Assembly: GCA_947450675.1 (NCBI GenBank)
Contig: CANFWI010000003.1
Location: 1 to 64,000 of the forward strand
Source of the DNA: Comamonadaceae bacterium
GTDB taxonomy: Bacteria; Pseudomonadota; Gammaproteobacteria; Burkholderiales; Burkholderiaceae_C
Direction: 5' to 3'
DNA length: 64,000 bases
Shown here: one piece after another, positions 21,210 to 31,364 of the stretch
How positions within the stretch are numbered: position 1 is the first letter of the stretch
How the letters are laid out: each line of letters begins with the position of its first letter
The notes under the pieces: generated by a model
What the model was told of the DNA's origin: nothing
The model's database searches: none
The model's input: the letters and a program-made list of their open reading frames with translations, nothing else
Made by a program: the position numbers and the translations under genes

Positions 21210-21935
21210 TCAAAGCGACAGCGCCGCGTTGTGAAAGACCGCTTGGGTGTCGTCCAAGTCTTCCAGAATGTCGAGCAGCTTTTGCATTTTTTGCGCGTCA
21301 TCGCCGCTCAGCTCAATGCTGTTTTCGGCGCGCATGGTGACTTCAGCCACCTCGGCAACCAAACCCGCAGCCTCAAGAGCATTTTTGATCTTTTCGAAAT
21401 CGGCGTACGGTGTCAACACCTCGATAGCGCCATCCTCATCGGTGATCACGTCGTCAGCGCCAGCGTCCAGCGCCAGTTCCATGACTTTGTCTTCGCTGAC
21501 ACCGGGCGCGTAAATCAGCTGGCCGCAGTGTTTGAACTGGAACGCCACCGAGCCTTCGGTGCCCATGTTGCCGCCGTGTTTTGAAAACGCATGCCGCACT
21601 TCGGCCACGGTGCGCACCTTGTTGTCGGTCATGCAGTCAACAATGATGGCCGCGCCGCCTATGCCGTAACCTTCGTAGCGGACTTCTTCGTAATGCACGC
21701 CTTCAAGGCTACCGGTGGCCTTGGCGATGCCGTACTTGACGTTTTCGCCTGGCATGTTGGCGGCCTTGGCTTTGTCTACGGCCAGCCGCAGGCGTGGATT
21801 GGTACCGAGGTCACCACCGCCCATGCGAGCGGCGACCATGATTTCACGCATCACACGGGTCCAGACGCGCTGACGCTTTTCATCCTGGCGACCCTTGCGG
21901 TGTTGAATATTCGCCCATTTACTGTGTCCGGCCAC
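21210..21935 (-). CDS. YebC/PmpR family transcriptional/translation regulator
   Basis: [21 protein letters not shown]. Confidence 0.95.
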   Translation of the reverse strand: MAGHSKWANIQHRKGRQDEKRQRVWTRVMREIMVAARMGGGDLGTNPRLRLAVDKAKAANMPGENVKYGIAKATGSLEGVHYEEVRYEGYGIGGAAIIVDCMTDNKVRTVAEVRHAFSKHGGNMGTEGSVAFQFKHCGQLIYAPGVSEDKVMELALDAGADDVITDEDGAIEVLTPYADFEKIKNALEAAGLVAEVAEVTMRAENSIELSGDDAQKMQKLLDILEDLDDTQAVFHNAALSL

Positions 21936-22051
21936 GAAGAATCCTTCTGAAATGGATGAATTGATTTAATCTAGCGCTGCATTTTACTTTTCGCCTGAGG
22001 CAGAGCTCAAACACAAGCGCATTTCAGCCGAAATACAGGAAAACACGCCAG

Positions 22052-22732
22052 ATGAACACGCCCCTCGCACCCGACCTGAGCCCAAGCTCCCAGAACAAAC
22101 CCAGCGCCCCAGTCACGCTGGTAGACCACCCGTTGGTGCAGCACAAGCTCAGCTTGATGCGCAGCAAAGACGCCAGCACCAGCAGTTTTCGCACACTTCT
22201 AACTGAACTCAGCATGCTGATGGCCTATGAAGTCACGCGCGACATGCCGATGCAAACAGTCGAGATTGAAACGCCGCTGGAGACCCTGCAGGCCAAGGTC
22301 ATAGACGGCAAAAAGCTGGTCTTGGTGTCGATCTTGCGGGCTGGCAACGGCATTTTGGAGGGCATGTTGAGCGTGGTGCCGAGTGCCCGCGTTGGGCATA
22401 TCGGCCTGTACCGTGACCCAGCCACGCTGATGGCGGTGGAGTACTACTTCAAGATGCCGCAAGACATGCAGGAACGGGCAGTCATCGTGGTCGACCCCAT
22501 GCTGGCCACTGGCAACTCAGCCATTGCAGCCATCGATAGGCTGAAAAAACTCAATCCAAAATCCATCAAGTTTGTTTGCCTGCTGACCTGCCCTGAAGGC
22601 ATTGCCGCACTGCAGGCTGCGCACCCAGACGTGCCGATTTTCACCGCCGCCATCGACCGCCAACTGAATGACCACGGGTACATCTTGCCGGGTCTGGGGG
22701 ATGCCGGCGACCGCATTTTTGGCACGCGTTAG
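22052..22732 (+). CDS. upp: Uracil phosphoribosyltransferase
   Basis: [37 protein letters not shown]. Confidence 0.95.
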   Translation: MNTPLAPDLSPSSQNKPSAPVTLVDHPLVQHKLSLMRSKDASTSSFRTLLTELSMLMAYEVTRDMPMQTVEIETPLETLQAKVIDGKKLVLVSILRAGNGILEGMLSVVPSARVGHIGLYRDPATLMAVEYYFKMPQDMQERAVIVVDPMLATGNSAIAAIDRLKKLNPKSIKFVCLLTCPEGIAALQAAHPDVPIFTAAIDRQLNDHGYILPGLGDAGDRIFGTR

Positions 22733-22806
22733 TTGCGCTAGATCAGACTGTTGCAGGTCTGAATCGGGGAAAATAGCCAATTCAACAGACCCCATCGAAA
22801 CCCGAC

Positions 22807-23790
22807 ATGCCTGACTTTCTCACCGCCGCCCTGTATAAATTTGTCGACTTGCCCGACTTCGCCGAGTTGCAAGCGCCGCTGCAAGCTTTTTGCGAAGCGA
22901 ACGATGTGCGTGGGACTTTGCTGCTGGCGGCCGAAGGCATCAACGGCACCATCGCCGGCCCCGAGGCGGGCGTGCGGGCGGTGCTGGCGCATCTGCGGGC
23001 GGACCCGCGCTTGGCCGCGCTGGAGCACAAAGAAGCGCACAGCGACAAAGCCCCTTTTTACAGAATGAAGGTGCGTCTCAAGCAAGAGATCGTGACCATG
23101 GGCGTTGAAGGCATCAACCCGAACCGCATGGCCGGCCAGTACGTCAAGCCGCAAGACTGGAACGCGCTGATCAACGACCCGGACGTGGTGCTGATCGACA
23201 CCCGCAATGACTACGAAGTCTCCATCGGGACGTTTGAAGGCGCGATCAACCCGGCCACCTCCAGTTTTTCAGAATTGCCTGATTGGGTGCGCCGTGAAAT
23301 GGGGCCTGAAGGTCGGCTGCAAGAGCGCAACGGCAAAAAACCCAAAGTCGCCATGTTTTGCACGGGCGGCATTCGCTGCGAAAAGTCCACTGCATTCATG
23401 CGCACCCAAGGTTTTGACGAGGTCTTTCACTTGGAAGGCGGCATTCTCAAGTACTTAGAAACCGTGCCCGAGGCCCAGAGCAACTGGCGCGGTGAGTGCT
23501 TTGTGTTTGACGAGCGCGTCTCCGTCGACCACGGCCTGCAGCCAGGCCACTTCTCCCTGTGCCGCTCCTGCCGCGACCCGGTGAGCGCCGAAGACAAACT
23601 CTCGCCGTTGTATGTCGAGGGCGTGAGTTGCCCCGGTTGCCACGACAAAACCACCGAAGCCCAAAAAGAAGGCTTTCGGGAGCGCCAGCGCCAAATCGCT
23701 TTCGCACAACAACGCAATGAACGTCACATCGGCGTCAAGCGGGGCTTGGCGGCCCAGCTGGCAGAAGACACGAAAAAAACAAATCCCTGA
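22807..23790 (+). CDS. trhO: Rhodanese-type tRNA uridine hydroxylase TrhO (YceA)
   Basis: [13 protein letters not shown], rhodanese [14 protein letters not shown]. Confidence 0.92.
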   Translation: MPDFLTAALYKFVDLPDFAELQAPLQAFCEANDVRGTLLLAAEGINGTIAGPEAGVRAVLAHLRADPRLAALEHKEAHSDKAPFYRMKVRLKQEIVTMGVEGINPNRMAGQYVKPQDWNALINDPDVVLIDTRNDYEVSIGTFEGAINPATSSFSELPDWVRREMGPEGRLQERNGKKPKVAMFCTGGIRCEKSTAFMRTQGFDEVFHLEGGILKYLETVPEAQSNWRGECFVFDERVSVDHGLQPGHFSLCRSCRDPVSAEDKLSPLYVEGVSCPGCHDKTTEAQKEGFRERQRQIAFAQQRNERHIGVKRGLAAQLAEDTKKTNP

Positions 23791-23792
23791 CC

Positions 23793-24476
23793 ATGCAGGA
23801 CACGCTGCCGGTCTTGTATTCATTTCGCCGCTGCCCTTATGCGATGCGCGCCCGACTGGCGCTGGTCATCAGCGGCCAGGCCTGCGAGTTGCGCGAGGTC
23901 GTGCTCAAAGCCAAACCTGCTGAGTTGCTCAACGCATCCGCCAAAGCCTCGGTGCCCGTGCTGGTGTTGCCAAGCGGCAAAGTCATAGCCCAAAGTCTGG
24001 ACATCATGCGCTGGGCTTTGCAACGCAACGATCCAGCGCACTGGCTGACTTCAAATTCTGCGCAAGCCGCGCAAGTGCAAGCGCTCATCGACGGCTGCGA
24101 AAAGACCTTCAAACACCACCTAGACAGGTATAAATACCCGGGCCGTTATGCGGGCGTCAACGCCCTAGACCACCGCGCAGCCGCCGCCGTTTGGTTGATG
24201 CAACTAGGGCAGCAACTCACCCCCGAAGGCTGGCTTTTCGGCCCAGCAGCCTCACTGGCTGACATGGCCATCGCGCCCTTTGTGCGGCAATTTGCTCAAA
24301 CCGACCCTCTCTGGTTTGGGCAGCAAGATTGGCCGGCGCTCCAAGCTTGGTTGAGCCGCATCGTCTCTAGCGCGCTGTTTGACAGCATCATGCACAAATA
24401 CCCGGCGTGGGAGAGCGGGACGATTGGGCCTATTTTTTCCGAATTTGTGGGTGTTTTTTCAGCAACGACTACTTAA
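23793..24476 (+). CDS. Glutathione S-transferase family protein
   Basis: LYSFRRCPYAMRARLALVISG N-terminal thioredoxin fold; C-terminal helical domain. Confidence 0.88.
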   Translation: MQDTLPVLYSFRRCPYAMRARLALVISGQACELREVVLKAKPAELLNASAKASVPVLVLPSGKVIAQSLDIMRWALQRNDPAHWLTSNSAQAAQVQALIDGCEKTFKHHLDRYKYPGRYAGVNALDHRAAAAVWLMQLGQQLTPEGWLFGPAASLADMAIAPFVRQFAQTDPLWFGQQDWPALQAWLSRIVSSALFDSIMHKYPAWESGTIGPIFSEFVGVFSATTT

Positions 24477-24778
24477 CCGACTGAGTCCTGCTTGTAGCCA
24501 GACTCCCGCTGGTGTCGCAAAGCCAGCACCAACACACGGCTGAGATGGGGCAAAAACCGATAAAGTGCCATGTAACCAGTTCGCCCCCTTGAGATCACCA
24601 GTTCGCGCTGGCCAAAGTGAACTTTGCGGCCAATCTCAGGGTGCTGCTCCAAAATCCCCAACGCATCAATGATCAGGACGGCAGTATCTTCTGCGATGAG
24701 AGGGTCGGTTTCCAGCAAAAAGTCGCTGAGCCTTTCCAAGTCCAAAAGTGCTTGCTCTGTGTAGACCAGCTCAGTCAT
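24473..24778 (-). CDS. RelE/ParE-family toxin
   Basis: MTELVYTEQALLDLERLSDFL...ILEQHPEIGRKVHFGQRELVISRGRTGYMALYRF...LALRHQRESGY. Confidence 0.88.
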   Translation of the reverse strand: MTELVYTEQALLDLERLSDFLLETDPLIAEDTAVLIIDALGILEQHPEIGRKVHFGQRELVISRGRTGYMALYRFLPHLSRVLVLALRHQRESGYKQDSVG

Positions 24779-25082
24779 GCAGTGGGGTCATGGGCTTTGC
24801 AGTATCCAAGGGCCGTGTTTGTGGTCGAACCGCTTGGCCACCCGCTAATCGACCCAAAACATAGGCTTTGACATCCGCTGCCGCGTAAACAGCGTTGGTG
24901 CGCAAGGTGTCGTGATAGGCCGCGTCTGCATCCGCATAAAACTGCTGGCGCACCAGTGCATCTTCCATGGCGGACTGAAGGGTGTCGACCATCAGCGCGT
25001 GAGCGGTCTTGCCCTCAAAGGCGGCGACTTTGGAAATGCTGGCCTTCAAAGCATCGGGCAACTTAAGAGATGTGGTGGACAT
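24771..25082 (-). CDS. Ribbon-helix-helix (CopG/ParD-like) antitoxin
   Basis: N-terminal TTSLKLPDALKASISKVAAFEGKTAHALMVDTLQSAM; overlaps toxin start by 8 bp. Confidence 0.8.
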   Translation of the reverse strand: MSTTSLKLPDALKASISKVAAFEGKTAHALMVDTLQSAMEDALVRQQFYADADAAYHDTLRTNAVYAAADVKAYVLGRLAGGQAVRPQTRPLDTAKPMTPLHD

Positions 25083-25097
25083 GGCTGACTCCAAAAA

Positions 25098-25110
25098 ATG
25101 GTGTCACCAT
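25098..25110. promoter_or_regulatory. Candidate TA operator palindrome
   Basis: atggtg-t-caccat perfect palindrome 15 bp upstream of antitoxin ATG. Confidence 0.45.
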
Positions 25111-25138
25111 CGTAACACCCAACTTTTTCAGGCGTACT

Positions 25139-25252
25139 GAAAGTGCACTGTTTAACAGCGTCATGCGCTAATACCCGGCGTGGGAAAGCGGGGCAACCGG
25201 GGCTACTTTTTTCGGGCCGGTGTTTCCTGCACCTGTGCTTGCATCACCATGA
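25139..25252 (+). pseudogene. Decayed duplicate of the GST gene 3' end
   Basis: In-frame ESALFNSVMR*YPAWESGATGATFFGPVFPAPVLASP* vs GST C-terminus SSALFDSIMHKYPAWESGTIGPIFSEF; ~59/73 nt identical, hand count, no gaps. Confidence 0.8.
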
Positions 25253-25291
25253 AAAAAGCCCGCTAAAGCGAACTTCAGCGGGCTTTTTTTT
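25252..25291. terminator. Bidirectional terminator downstream of clpA
   Basis: aaaaaagcccgct...agcgggcttttttt hairpin. Confidence 0.85.
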
Positions 25292-25303
25292 GCTACAGCT
25301 TGA

Positions 25304-27640
25304 TCAGTCAGCCGTTGCCGCTTGCGGCTCTGGCTTGGATTTGCCTTCTTTCTTGGGCAGCGGCTGGATGTCCAGCTTGACCTCGCCGGTCTCAACGCCT
25401 TTCTCGTCCTTGGTGACGATCATGTCCACCGTCAGACGACCACCGTCGACCAAGCGGCCAAACAGCAATTCGTCGGCCAAGGCACGACGAATCGTGTCTT
25501 GAATCAGGCGCTGCATCGGGCGGGCACCCATCAGCGGGTCAAAGCCTTTGCGGCCCAAGTACTGGCGCAGAGCATCGGTGAAGGTGACTTCGACTTTCTT
25601 TTCTGCCAGCTGGGTTTCCAGTTGCAGCAAGAACTTGTCCACCACCCGCAAGATGACCGACTCGTCCAGCGCCTTGAAGCTCACAGTGGCGTCCAGACGG
25701 TTGCGGAACTCCGGCGTGAACAGACGCTTGATGTCAGCCATCTCGTCACCCGCTTCACGCGGGTTGGTGAAGCCGATGGTCGCCTTGTTCATGGTCTCGG
25801 CACCCGCGTTCGTCGTCATGATGATGATGACGTTGCGGAAATCTGCCTTGCGCCCGTTGTTGTCTGTCAGCGTGCCGTGGTCCATGACCTGCAGCAAGAC
25901 GTTGAAGATGTCCGGGTGGGCCTTTTCGATCTCGTCGAGCAGCAACACACAATGCGGCTTCTTGGTCACCGCTTCGGTCAGCAAACCGCCTTGGTCAAAA
26001 CCGACATAGCCCGGCGGTGCACCAATCAGGCGGCTGACGGCGTGACGCTCCATGTACTCAGACATGTCAAAGCGAATCAGGTCGATGCCCATGATGTAGG
26101 CCAGCTGTTTGGCCGCTTCTGTTTTACCGACGCCCGTGGGGCCGGAGAACAGGAAAGAGCCAATCGGCTTGTCGCCCTTGCCCAGACCCGAACGCGCCAT
26201 CTTGACGGCCGAAGCCAGCACATCAATGGCTTTGTCTTGGCCGAAGACCACGCTTTTCAGGTCACGCTCAAGAACTTTCAACTTGCCGCGATCGTCGTTA
26301 GACACATTCGCGGGCGGGATGCGCGCGATCTTGGCCACGATTTCTTCGACCTCGGTCTTGGTGATGGTTTTCTTGCGCTTCGACGGCGGCAAAATCCGCT
26401 GGGCCGCACCGGCCTCGTCGATCACGTCAATCGCCTTGTCGGGCAAATGGCGGTCATTGATGTACTTGGCGCTGAGCTCTGCCGCCGCCTGCAGCGCAGC
26501 CACGGCGTACTTGACGCCGTGGTGCTCTTCAAAGCGTGACTTCAGACCCTTCAAGATTTCAACGGTTTCTTGCACCGTCGGCTCAACCACGTCCACTTTT
26601 TGGAAGCGACGTGACAAGGCAGCGTCTTTCTCGAAAATACCGCGGTATTCGGTGAACGTCGTGGCACCAATGCACTTGAGCTGACCCGAGCTCAGCGCGG
26701 GCTTGAGCAAATTCGACGCATCCAAGGTGCCGCCCGAAGCTGCACCGGCACCGATCAAGGTGTGGATTTCGTCAATGAACAAAATGCCGTTAGGCTTGTC
26801 TTTGAGTGCTTTCAAAACGCCTTTGAGGCGCTGCTCAAAATCACCGCGGTACTTGGTGCCGGCCAGCAACGCGCCCATGTCGAGCGAGTAAACCTGCGCT
26901 TCGGCAAGGATCTCAGGCACATCTTTTTGCGTGATGCGCCAAGCCAAGCCCTCAGCAATCGCGGTTTTGCCAACACCAGCTTCGCCCACCAGCAAGGGGT
27001 TGTTCTTGCGGCGGCGGCACAGAATCTGAATCACCCGCTCGACTTCGTACTCACGACCAATCAGCGGATCGATCTTGCCTTCTTTGGCGAGCTGGTTCAG
27101 GTTTTGGGTGAATTGCTCCAAGGGTGAAGCCTTTTCAGACTTTTCAGCGGTTTCTTCGGTTTCAGCAGCGCTCTCACCGGCTTTGGTGGGCTCAGGTGGG
27201 TCGCTCTTTTTGATGCCGTGCGCGATGAAGTTCACCACATCCAGACGGGTCACGCCCTGCTGGTGGAGGTAATACACGGCGTGCGAGTCTTTTTCACCAA
27301 AGATCGCCACCAACACATTGGCGCCGGTGACTTCCTTCTTGCCGTTGCCGGTGGACTGCACATGCATGATGGCGCGCTGAATGACGCGCTGAAAACCCAG
27401 CGTCGGCTGAGTGTCAACGTCATCCGTGCCGGCGACCTGCGGTGTGTTGTCTTTGATGAAATTGCTCAGGGCCTTGCGCAAATCATCGACATTGGCTGAG
27501 CATGCACGCAGCACTTCGGCTGCACTGGGGTTGTCCAGCAAGGCCAGCAACAGGTGTTCCACGGTGATGAACTCGTGGCGTTGTTGCCGGGCCTCGACGA
27601 AGGCCATGTGCAAGCTAACTTCTAATTCTTGGGCAATCAT
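25304..27640 (-). CDS. clpA: ATP-dependent Clp protease ATP-binding subunit ClpA
   Basis: [35 protein letters not shown]; two AAA+ modules. Confidence 0.97.
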   Translation of the reverse strand: MIAQELEVSLHMAFVEARQQRHEFITVEHLLLALLDNPSAAEVLRACSANVDDLRKALSNFIKDNTPQVAGTDDVDTQPTLGFQRVIQRAIMHVQSTGNGKKEVTGANVLVAIFGEKDSHAVYYLHQQGVTRLDVVNFIAHGIKKSDPPEPTKAGESAAETEETAEKSEKASPLEQFTQNLNQLAKEGKIDPLIGREYEVERVIQILCRRRKNNPLLVGEAGVGKTAIAEGLAWRITQKDVPEILAEAQVYSLDMGALLAGTKYRGDFEQRLKGVLKALKDKPNGILFIDEIHTLIGAGAASGGTLDASNLLKPALSSGQLKCIGATTFTEYRGIFEKDAALSRRFQKVDVVEPTVQETVEILKGLKSRFEEHHGVKYAVAALQAAAELSAKYINDRHLPDKAIDVIDEAGAAQRILPPSKRKKTITKTEVEEIVAKIARIPPANVSNDDRGKLKVLERDLKSVVFGQDKAIDVLASAVKMARSGLGKGDKPIGSFLFSGPTGVGKTEAAKQLAYIMGIDLIRFDMSEYMERHAVSRLIGAPPGYVGFDQGGLLTEAVTKKPHCVLLLDEIEKAHPDIFNVLLQVMDHGTLTDNNGRKADFRNVIIIMTTNAGAETMNKATIGFTNPREAGDEMADIKRLFTPEFRNRLDATVSFKALDESVILRVVDKFLLQLETQLAEKKVEVTFTDALRQYLGRKGFDPLMGARPMQRLIQDTIRRALADELLFGRLVDGGRLTVDMIVTKDEKGVETGEVKLDIQPLPKKEGKSKPEPQAATAD

Positions 27641-27704
27641 TGATTTTCCTTTCGGCTAGCTACACAAAATATAAAAACTACTGAAGAGCAGATTGGGGCA
27701 TTTC

Positions 27705-28085
27705 TCACAATTCAACAGGTTCGCTGACACATTGCAAGGGATGACCGTTTCGGCGGGCTGCTTCAGTGACCTGATCGACCTTGGAGGCCGCGACATCTTT
27801 GGAAAATACGCCGCAAACACCTTTGCCGTCTAAATGGATTTTCAGCATGATCTGGGTCGCAGCTTCTCGGTCTTTGTTGAAAAACTCCTGAATCACCACC
27901 ACCACAAACTCCATCGGGGTGTAGTCATCGTTCAAGAGCACCACTTGGTACATCTGCGGGGGCATCACCTTCTGGGTGCGCCGCTCAAGCACAACAGAAC
28001 CACCGCCCTGACCCTCTTCAGGCTTGTTGGGCGTTGAAACAGGCGCCTTTGCCGGCGCGGGGACTTTAGGAGATTTCGTAGCCAT
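27705..28085 (-). CDS. clpS: ClpS adaptor
   Basis: [28 protein letters not shown]; upstream of clpA. Confidence 0.95.
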   Translation of the reverse strand: MATKSPKVPAPAKAPVSTPNKPEEGQGGGSVVLERRTQKVMPPQMYQVVLLNDDYTPMEFVVVVIQEFFNKDREAATQIMLKIHLDGKGVCGVFSKDVAASKVDQVTEAARRNGHPLQCVSEPVEL

Positions 28086-28318
28086 GGAATTCATTCTAGC
28101 GAGCAGTTTGGGTCGAAGCATCCTTCGGGGCCATTGCTGTGGTCTGAGACATTTTTTAGAAATCCAGCATGCAATACCAAAGAGCTACAAATCCAAAATA
28201 AAAAAATGTTTGAAAGTTTTTACAGCGCCCATGTCAACCGCTTGTTGCGCGCGCCGTTGTGGGTGTAGTCCATCAAATTTAATGGACGTTGTTTCCAAAA
28301 CTTAATAGGAAATTTCAA

Positions 28319-28570
28319 ATGAGCAAAATTCTCGCCATCATGATCTCTGGTCTGTTCGCTGCGACTGCTTTCGCCCAAGCCCCTGCGGCCAAGCCAGCAG
28401 TTGCGCCAGCCGCGATGACAACGCCTGCGGCGGCTCCGGCAGCGATGAAAGAAGAAGCCAAGCCAGCGGCTAAAGCTGAAAAGAAAGAAGCGAAAAAAGC
28501 GCAGAAAAAAGAAAAGAAAGCGGCTGCGCCAGCGGCTATGAAAGAAGAAGCCAAGCCAGCGACTAAGTAA
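28319..28570 (+). CDS. Small secreted Ala/Lys/Glu-rich low-complexity protein
   Basis: Signal peptide MSKILAIMISGLFAATAFAQA; internal repeat AAMKEEAKPA; followed by terminator. Confidence 0.7.
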   Translation: MSKILAIMISGLFAATAFAQAPAAKPAVAPAAMTTPAAAPAAMKEEAKPAAKAEKKEAKKAQKKEKKAAAPAAMKEEAKPATK

Positions 28571-28585
28571 CGCTTAGTGATGCGA

Positions 28586-28614
28586 AAAATGCCCGCCTTT
28601 GGCGGGCTTTTTTT
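28586..28614 (+). terminator. Rho-independent terminator
   Basis: gcccgcctttggcgggcttttttt. Confidence 0.85.
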
Positions 28615-28693
28615 GGCCTCAATTTTTCACCCCTTTTGCTCATCTTTGCCCATCTTTACCCACCGACAACCCGCTGCCTTTATCATGCGGGTC

Positions 28694-29185
28694 ATGAATC
28701 AACGACTTTCGCCGTCCACCCCCCGCGCCACGCGGGCTGTCAAGTCAATCCTGTTGGCTCTCGCCTTGTTGGGTTCAAGCGCACTTTTTGCACAAAATGC
28801 GCCCCAACTGGACTTGCAGCGCACGATGCTGAATGCAGGCATGTACCAAATCACGGCGCAAGTCGCGCAGACGCCGCAACAGCGGGAAGTGGGTCTGATG
28901 TTCCGCAAAGACATGCCGCAACAAGAAGGCATGATTTTCATTTTTGAAGCGCTTTCGCAGCAGTGCTTTTGGATGAAAAACACCTTGCTGCCGCTGACCG
29001 CGGCATTTGTGGCCGACGATGGCACCATCGTCAACCTCGCCGACATGAAAGCGCAAACCACTGACTCACATTGCTCGACCCAACCTGTTCGCTATGTGTT
29101 GGAGATGAACCAGGGCTGGTTTGCCAAAAAAGGCATCAAAGCCGGCACCAAACTGAGCGGCGTGCTGTTCGAGGCCAAGCGCTAA
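28694..29185 (+). CDS. DUF192 family secreted protein
   Basis: EVGLMFRKDMPQQEGMIFIFEALSQQCFWMKNTLLPLTAAFV. Confidence 0.9.
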   Translation: MNQRLSPSTPRATRAVKSILLALALLGSSALFAQNAPQLDLQRTMLNAGMYQITAQVAQTPQQREVGLMFRKDMPQQEGMIFIFEALSQQCFWMKNTLLPLTAAFVADDGTIVNLADMKAQTTDSHCSTQPVRYVLEMNQGWFAKKGIKAGTKLSGVLFEAKR

Positions 29186-29201
29186 AAACAATCAGGCTGG
29201 C

Positions 29202-30896
29202 TCAAACGGCAGCAGCTTTGGCGTTGCGCGTGATGGCCGACAGAGTGCCGCGTGTGCTGATGACTTCCGGGTCCAGCATGATTTCAATCAGCGTGCCTTC
29301 AGCACGACTCAATGCCGCCAACAACTCAGGCTCAAATTCGGCTGTGCGTGTGATGCGCACGCCGGCATAACCATAAGCGCGCGCCAAAGCTGCAAAGTCA
29401 GGGTTCTTTAGGCGAGAACCACTTTCATGCTCGGGATACTCGCGCTCTTGGTGCATGCGGATGGTGCCGTACATGCCGTTGTTGAGCAACACGATGATGG
29501 TTTTGGCACCGTGCTGCACTGCGGTCGCCAACTCTTGGCCATTCATCAAAAAGTCGCCGTCACCGGCGATGGTGAAAACCACCCGCCCGGTGGTGATCGC
29601 CGCCGCAATACCCGCAGGCACACCGTAACCCATGGCACCCACAGTCGGCGCGAGCTGCGTTTTGTGGCCTTTGACGAGGCCGTGGTGTTTATAAAAGCGA
29701 TGCACCCAACTGGCGAAGTTGCCGGCGCCATTGGTCAGCACCGCGTCTTCAGGCAAATGCTTTTGCAGCAAACCCACGATGGCCGGCATGTCGACGTCGC
29801 CAGGCAGCGCTTGCGGCACCAAGTTGCCCAAGTAATCGGCATTGGCGGACGCTGTCCAAGCCTCCCACGCCACCGACACGGGCGCCGTCAACACTTCCAG
29901 TGAACGGGCCGCCGCGTTCATCGTGGCGTTGATGGCCAGGTCAGCCTGAAAGACACGATTGAGTTCTTCAGCACTGGCGTGAATATGCACCAGCTTTTGC
30001 TGCGGCTTGGGCGCTTCAATCAGCGTGTAATTCCCAGTCGTCATCTCGCCCAGACGCGGGCCGATGGCCAAGATCAGATCGCACTCTTTGATGCGTGCTG
30101 CCAGCTTGGGATTCAGTCCAATACCGACATCACCGGCGTACAGCGGATGGTGGTTGTCAAAGGTGTCTTGGAAGCGAAAAGCGTTGCCCACGGGCAGCTG
30201 CCAATTTTCGGCAAAGCGTTGCAGGGCTTGAGCGGCTTGGGGCGTCCAGCCACCACCGCCGGCAATCACCAATGGCCGCTTGGAGGCCAACAGCATTTCG
30301 CGCAGCGAGCGCAGAGCACCTGGGTCACTCCAAGCTTGCACAGCCTCGACCTTGGGCAAAGGTTTTGCGGCGGTCATTTCTGTCAGCATGTCTTCTGGCA
30401 AGACCAACACCACGGGTCCGGGCCGGCCATTCATGGCGGTGGCAAACGCCCGGGCGATGTATTCGGGAATGCGATTGGCGTCATCAATACGCTCGACGCG
30501 TTTTGCAAAACCCTTGGTGCTGGGGCCGAAAAAACTGGCGTAATCGACCTCCTGAAAAGCTTCGCGGTCACGGCAATCACTGGCCACGTCGCCCACCAGC
30601 AACACCATCGGCGTCGAGTCTTGAAAGGCCGTGTGCACGCCAATAGAGGCGTTGGTGGCGCCTGGGCCGCGGGTCACCATGCAGACGCCGGGCCGGCCGG
30701 TGAGCTTGCCATGGGCCTCAGCCATGAAGGCGGCGCCGCCCTCTTGCCGACAAATCACGAAGTCAATCTGGCCCTGACGCGCATGCAGCCCGTCCAAGAC
30801 CGCAAGATAACTTTCGCCTGGAACGCCAAAGGCGTGGGTGACGCCCTGTGCAATCAGGCAATCTACGAGAAGGTGGCCGGCAAGTTGTTTTGTCAT
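29202..30896 (-). CDS. Thiamine pyrophosphate-binding enzyme (acetolactate synthase-like)
   Basis: HAFGVPGESYLAVLDGL..EGGAAFMAEAHGKLTGRPGV; GDGDFLMNGQEL TPP motif. Confidence 0.9.
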   Translation of the reverse strand: MTKQLAGHLLVDCLIAQGVTHAFGVPGESYLAVLDGLHARQGQIDFVICRQEGGAAFMAEAHGKLTGRPGVCMVTRGPGATNASIGVHTAFQDSTPMVLLVGDVASDCRDREAFQEVDYASFFGPSTKGFAKRVERIDDANRIPEYIARAFATAMNGRPGPVVLVLPEDMLTEMTAAKPLPKVEAVQAWSDPGALRSLREMLLASKRPLVIAGGGGWTPQAAQALQRFAENWQLPVGNAFRFQDTFDNHHPLYAGDVGIGLNPKLAARIKECDLILAIGPRLGEMTTGNYTLIEAPKPQQKLVHIHASAEELNRVFQADLAINATMNAAARSLEVLTAPVSVAWEAWTASANADYLGNLVPQALPGDVDMPAIVGLLQKHLPEDAVLTNGAGNFASWVHRFYKHHGLVKGHKTQLAPTVGAMGYGVPAGIAAAITTGRVVFTIAGDGDFLMNGQELATAVQHGAKTIIVLLNNGMYGTIRMHQEREYPEHESGSRLKNPDFAALARAYGYAGVRITRTAEFEPELLAALSRAEGTLIEIMLDPEVISTRGTLSAITRNAKAAAV

Positions 30897-30938
30897 GCCG
30901 ATATTGTGCCGCGACTGGGCAGCACATTTCGCCGTGAC

Positions 30939-31319
30939 TTACTCAGGTGTGCGGATGTCGTTGTCCGCACCGCCAGCCTCGAGGGCTTGTCGTTCGAGTT
31001 CTGCATCAGACAAAGGCGGCGTGTTTTCCAGCGCCTGCAGCTCCGCCAGAAATTCCGGTGTCGGCGTTTCGTGCTCCAGCAAAACCTCCTCCAGTTTTTG
31101 CGCGCTGGTCTCCACATGCAGGGCGTCAGAATGCAGCTCGGTCGGTGGCACGGGAAATTTCTCGCCTAGCTCAAACTTCAGGGCCTCGGCCTTTTCGTCG
31201 ACCCAGTGAGCGAACTCACCTTCTGCCGAGGGATTACGGGGATTGATCAAGATCGTCTCCTTGCCTGACGGGCAGGTATGCAGATGAGCCGGCCCAAGAA
31301 GGACGCGACCGACTTTCAT
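30939..31319 (-). CDS. Hypothetical acidic protein (126 aa)
   Basis: ORF only; no family recognised. Confidence 0.5.
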   Translation of the reverse strand: MKVGRVLLGPAHLHTCPSGKETILINPRNPSAEGEFAHWVDEKAEALKFELGEKFPVPPTELHSDALHVETSAQKLEEVLLEHETPTPEFLAELQALENTPPLSDAELERQALEAGGADNDIRTPE

Positions 31320-31364
31320 GATATTGAAATTCAGCCTTCTACGCCAGCGGCGTTAAACCAGAGA

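Noticed and set aside
22742-22766. Inverted repeat tcagac...gtctga after upp as a terminator
   Set aside because: Arms only 6 bp and no T-run.
25322-26539. 405-aa ORF antisense to clpA
   Set aside because: Shadow ORF opposite a highly conserved gene; composition and His/Gln-rich translation are typical of reverse-strand reading of high-GC coding sequence.
29979-31169. 396-aa + strand ORF opposite the TPP enzyme and hypothetical gene
   Set aside because: Antisense to a clearly coding TPP enzyme; translation shows no family features.
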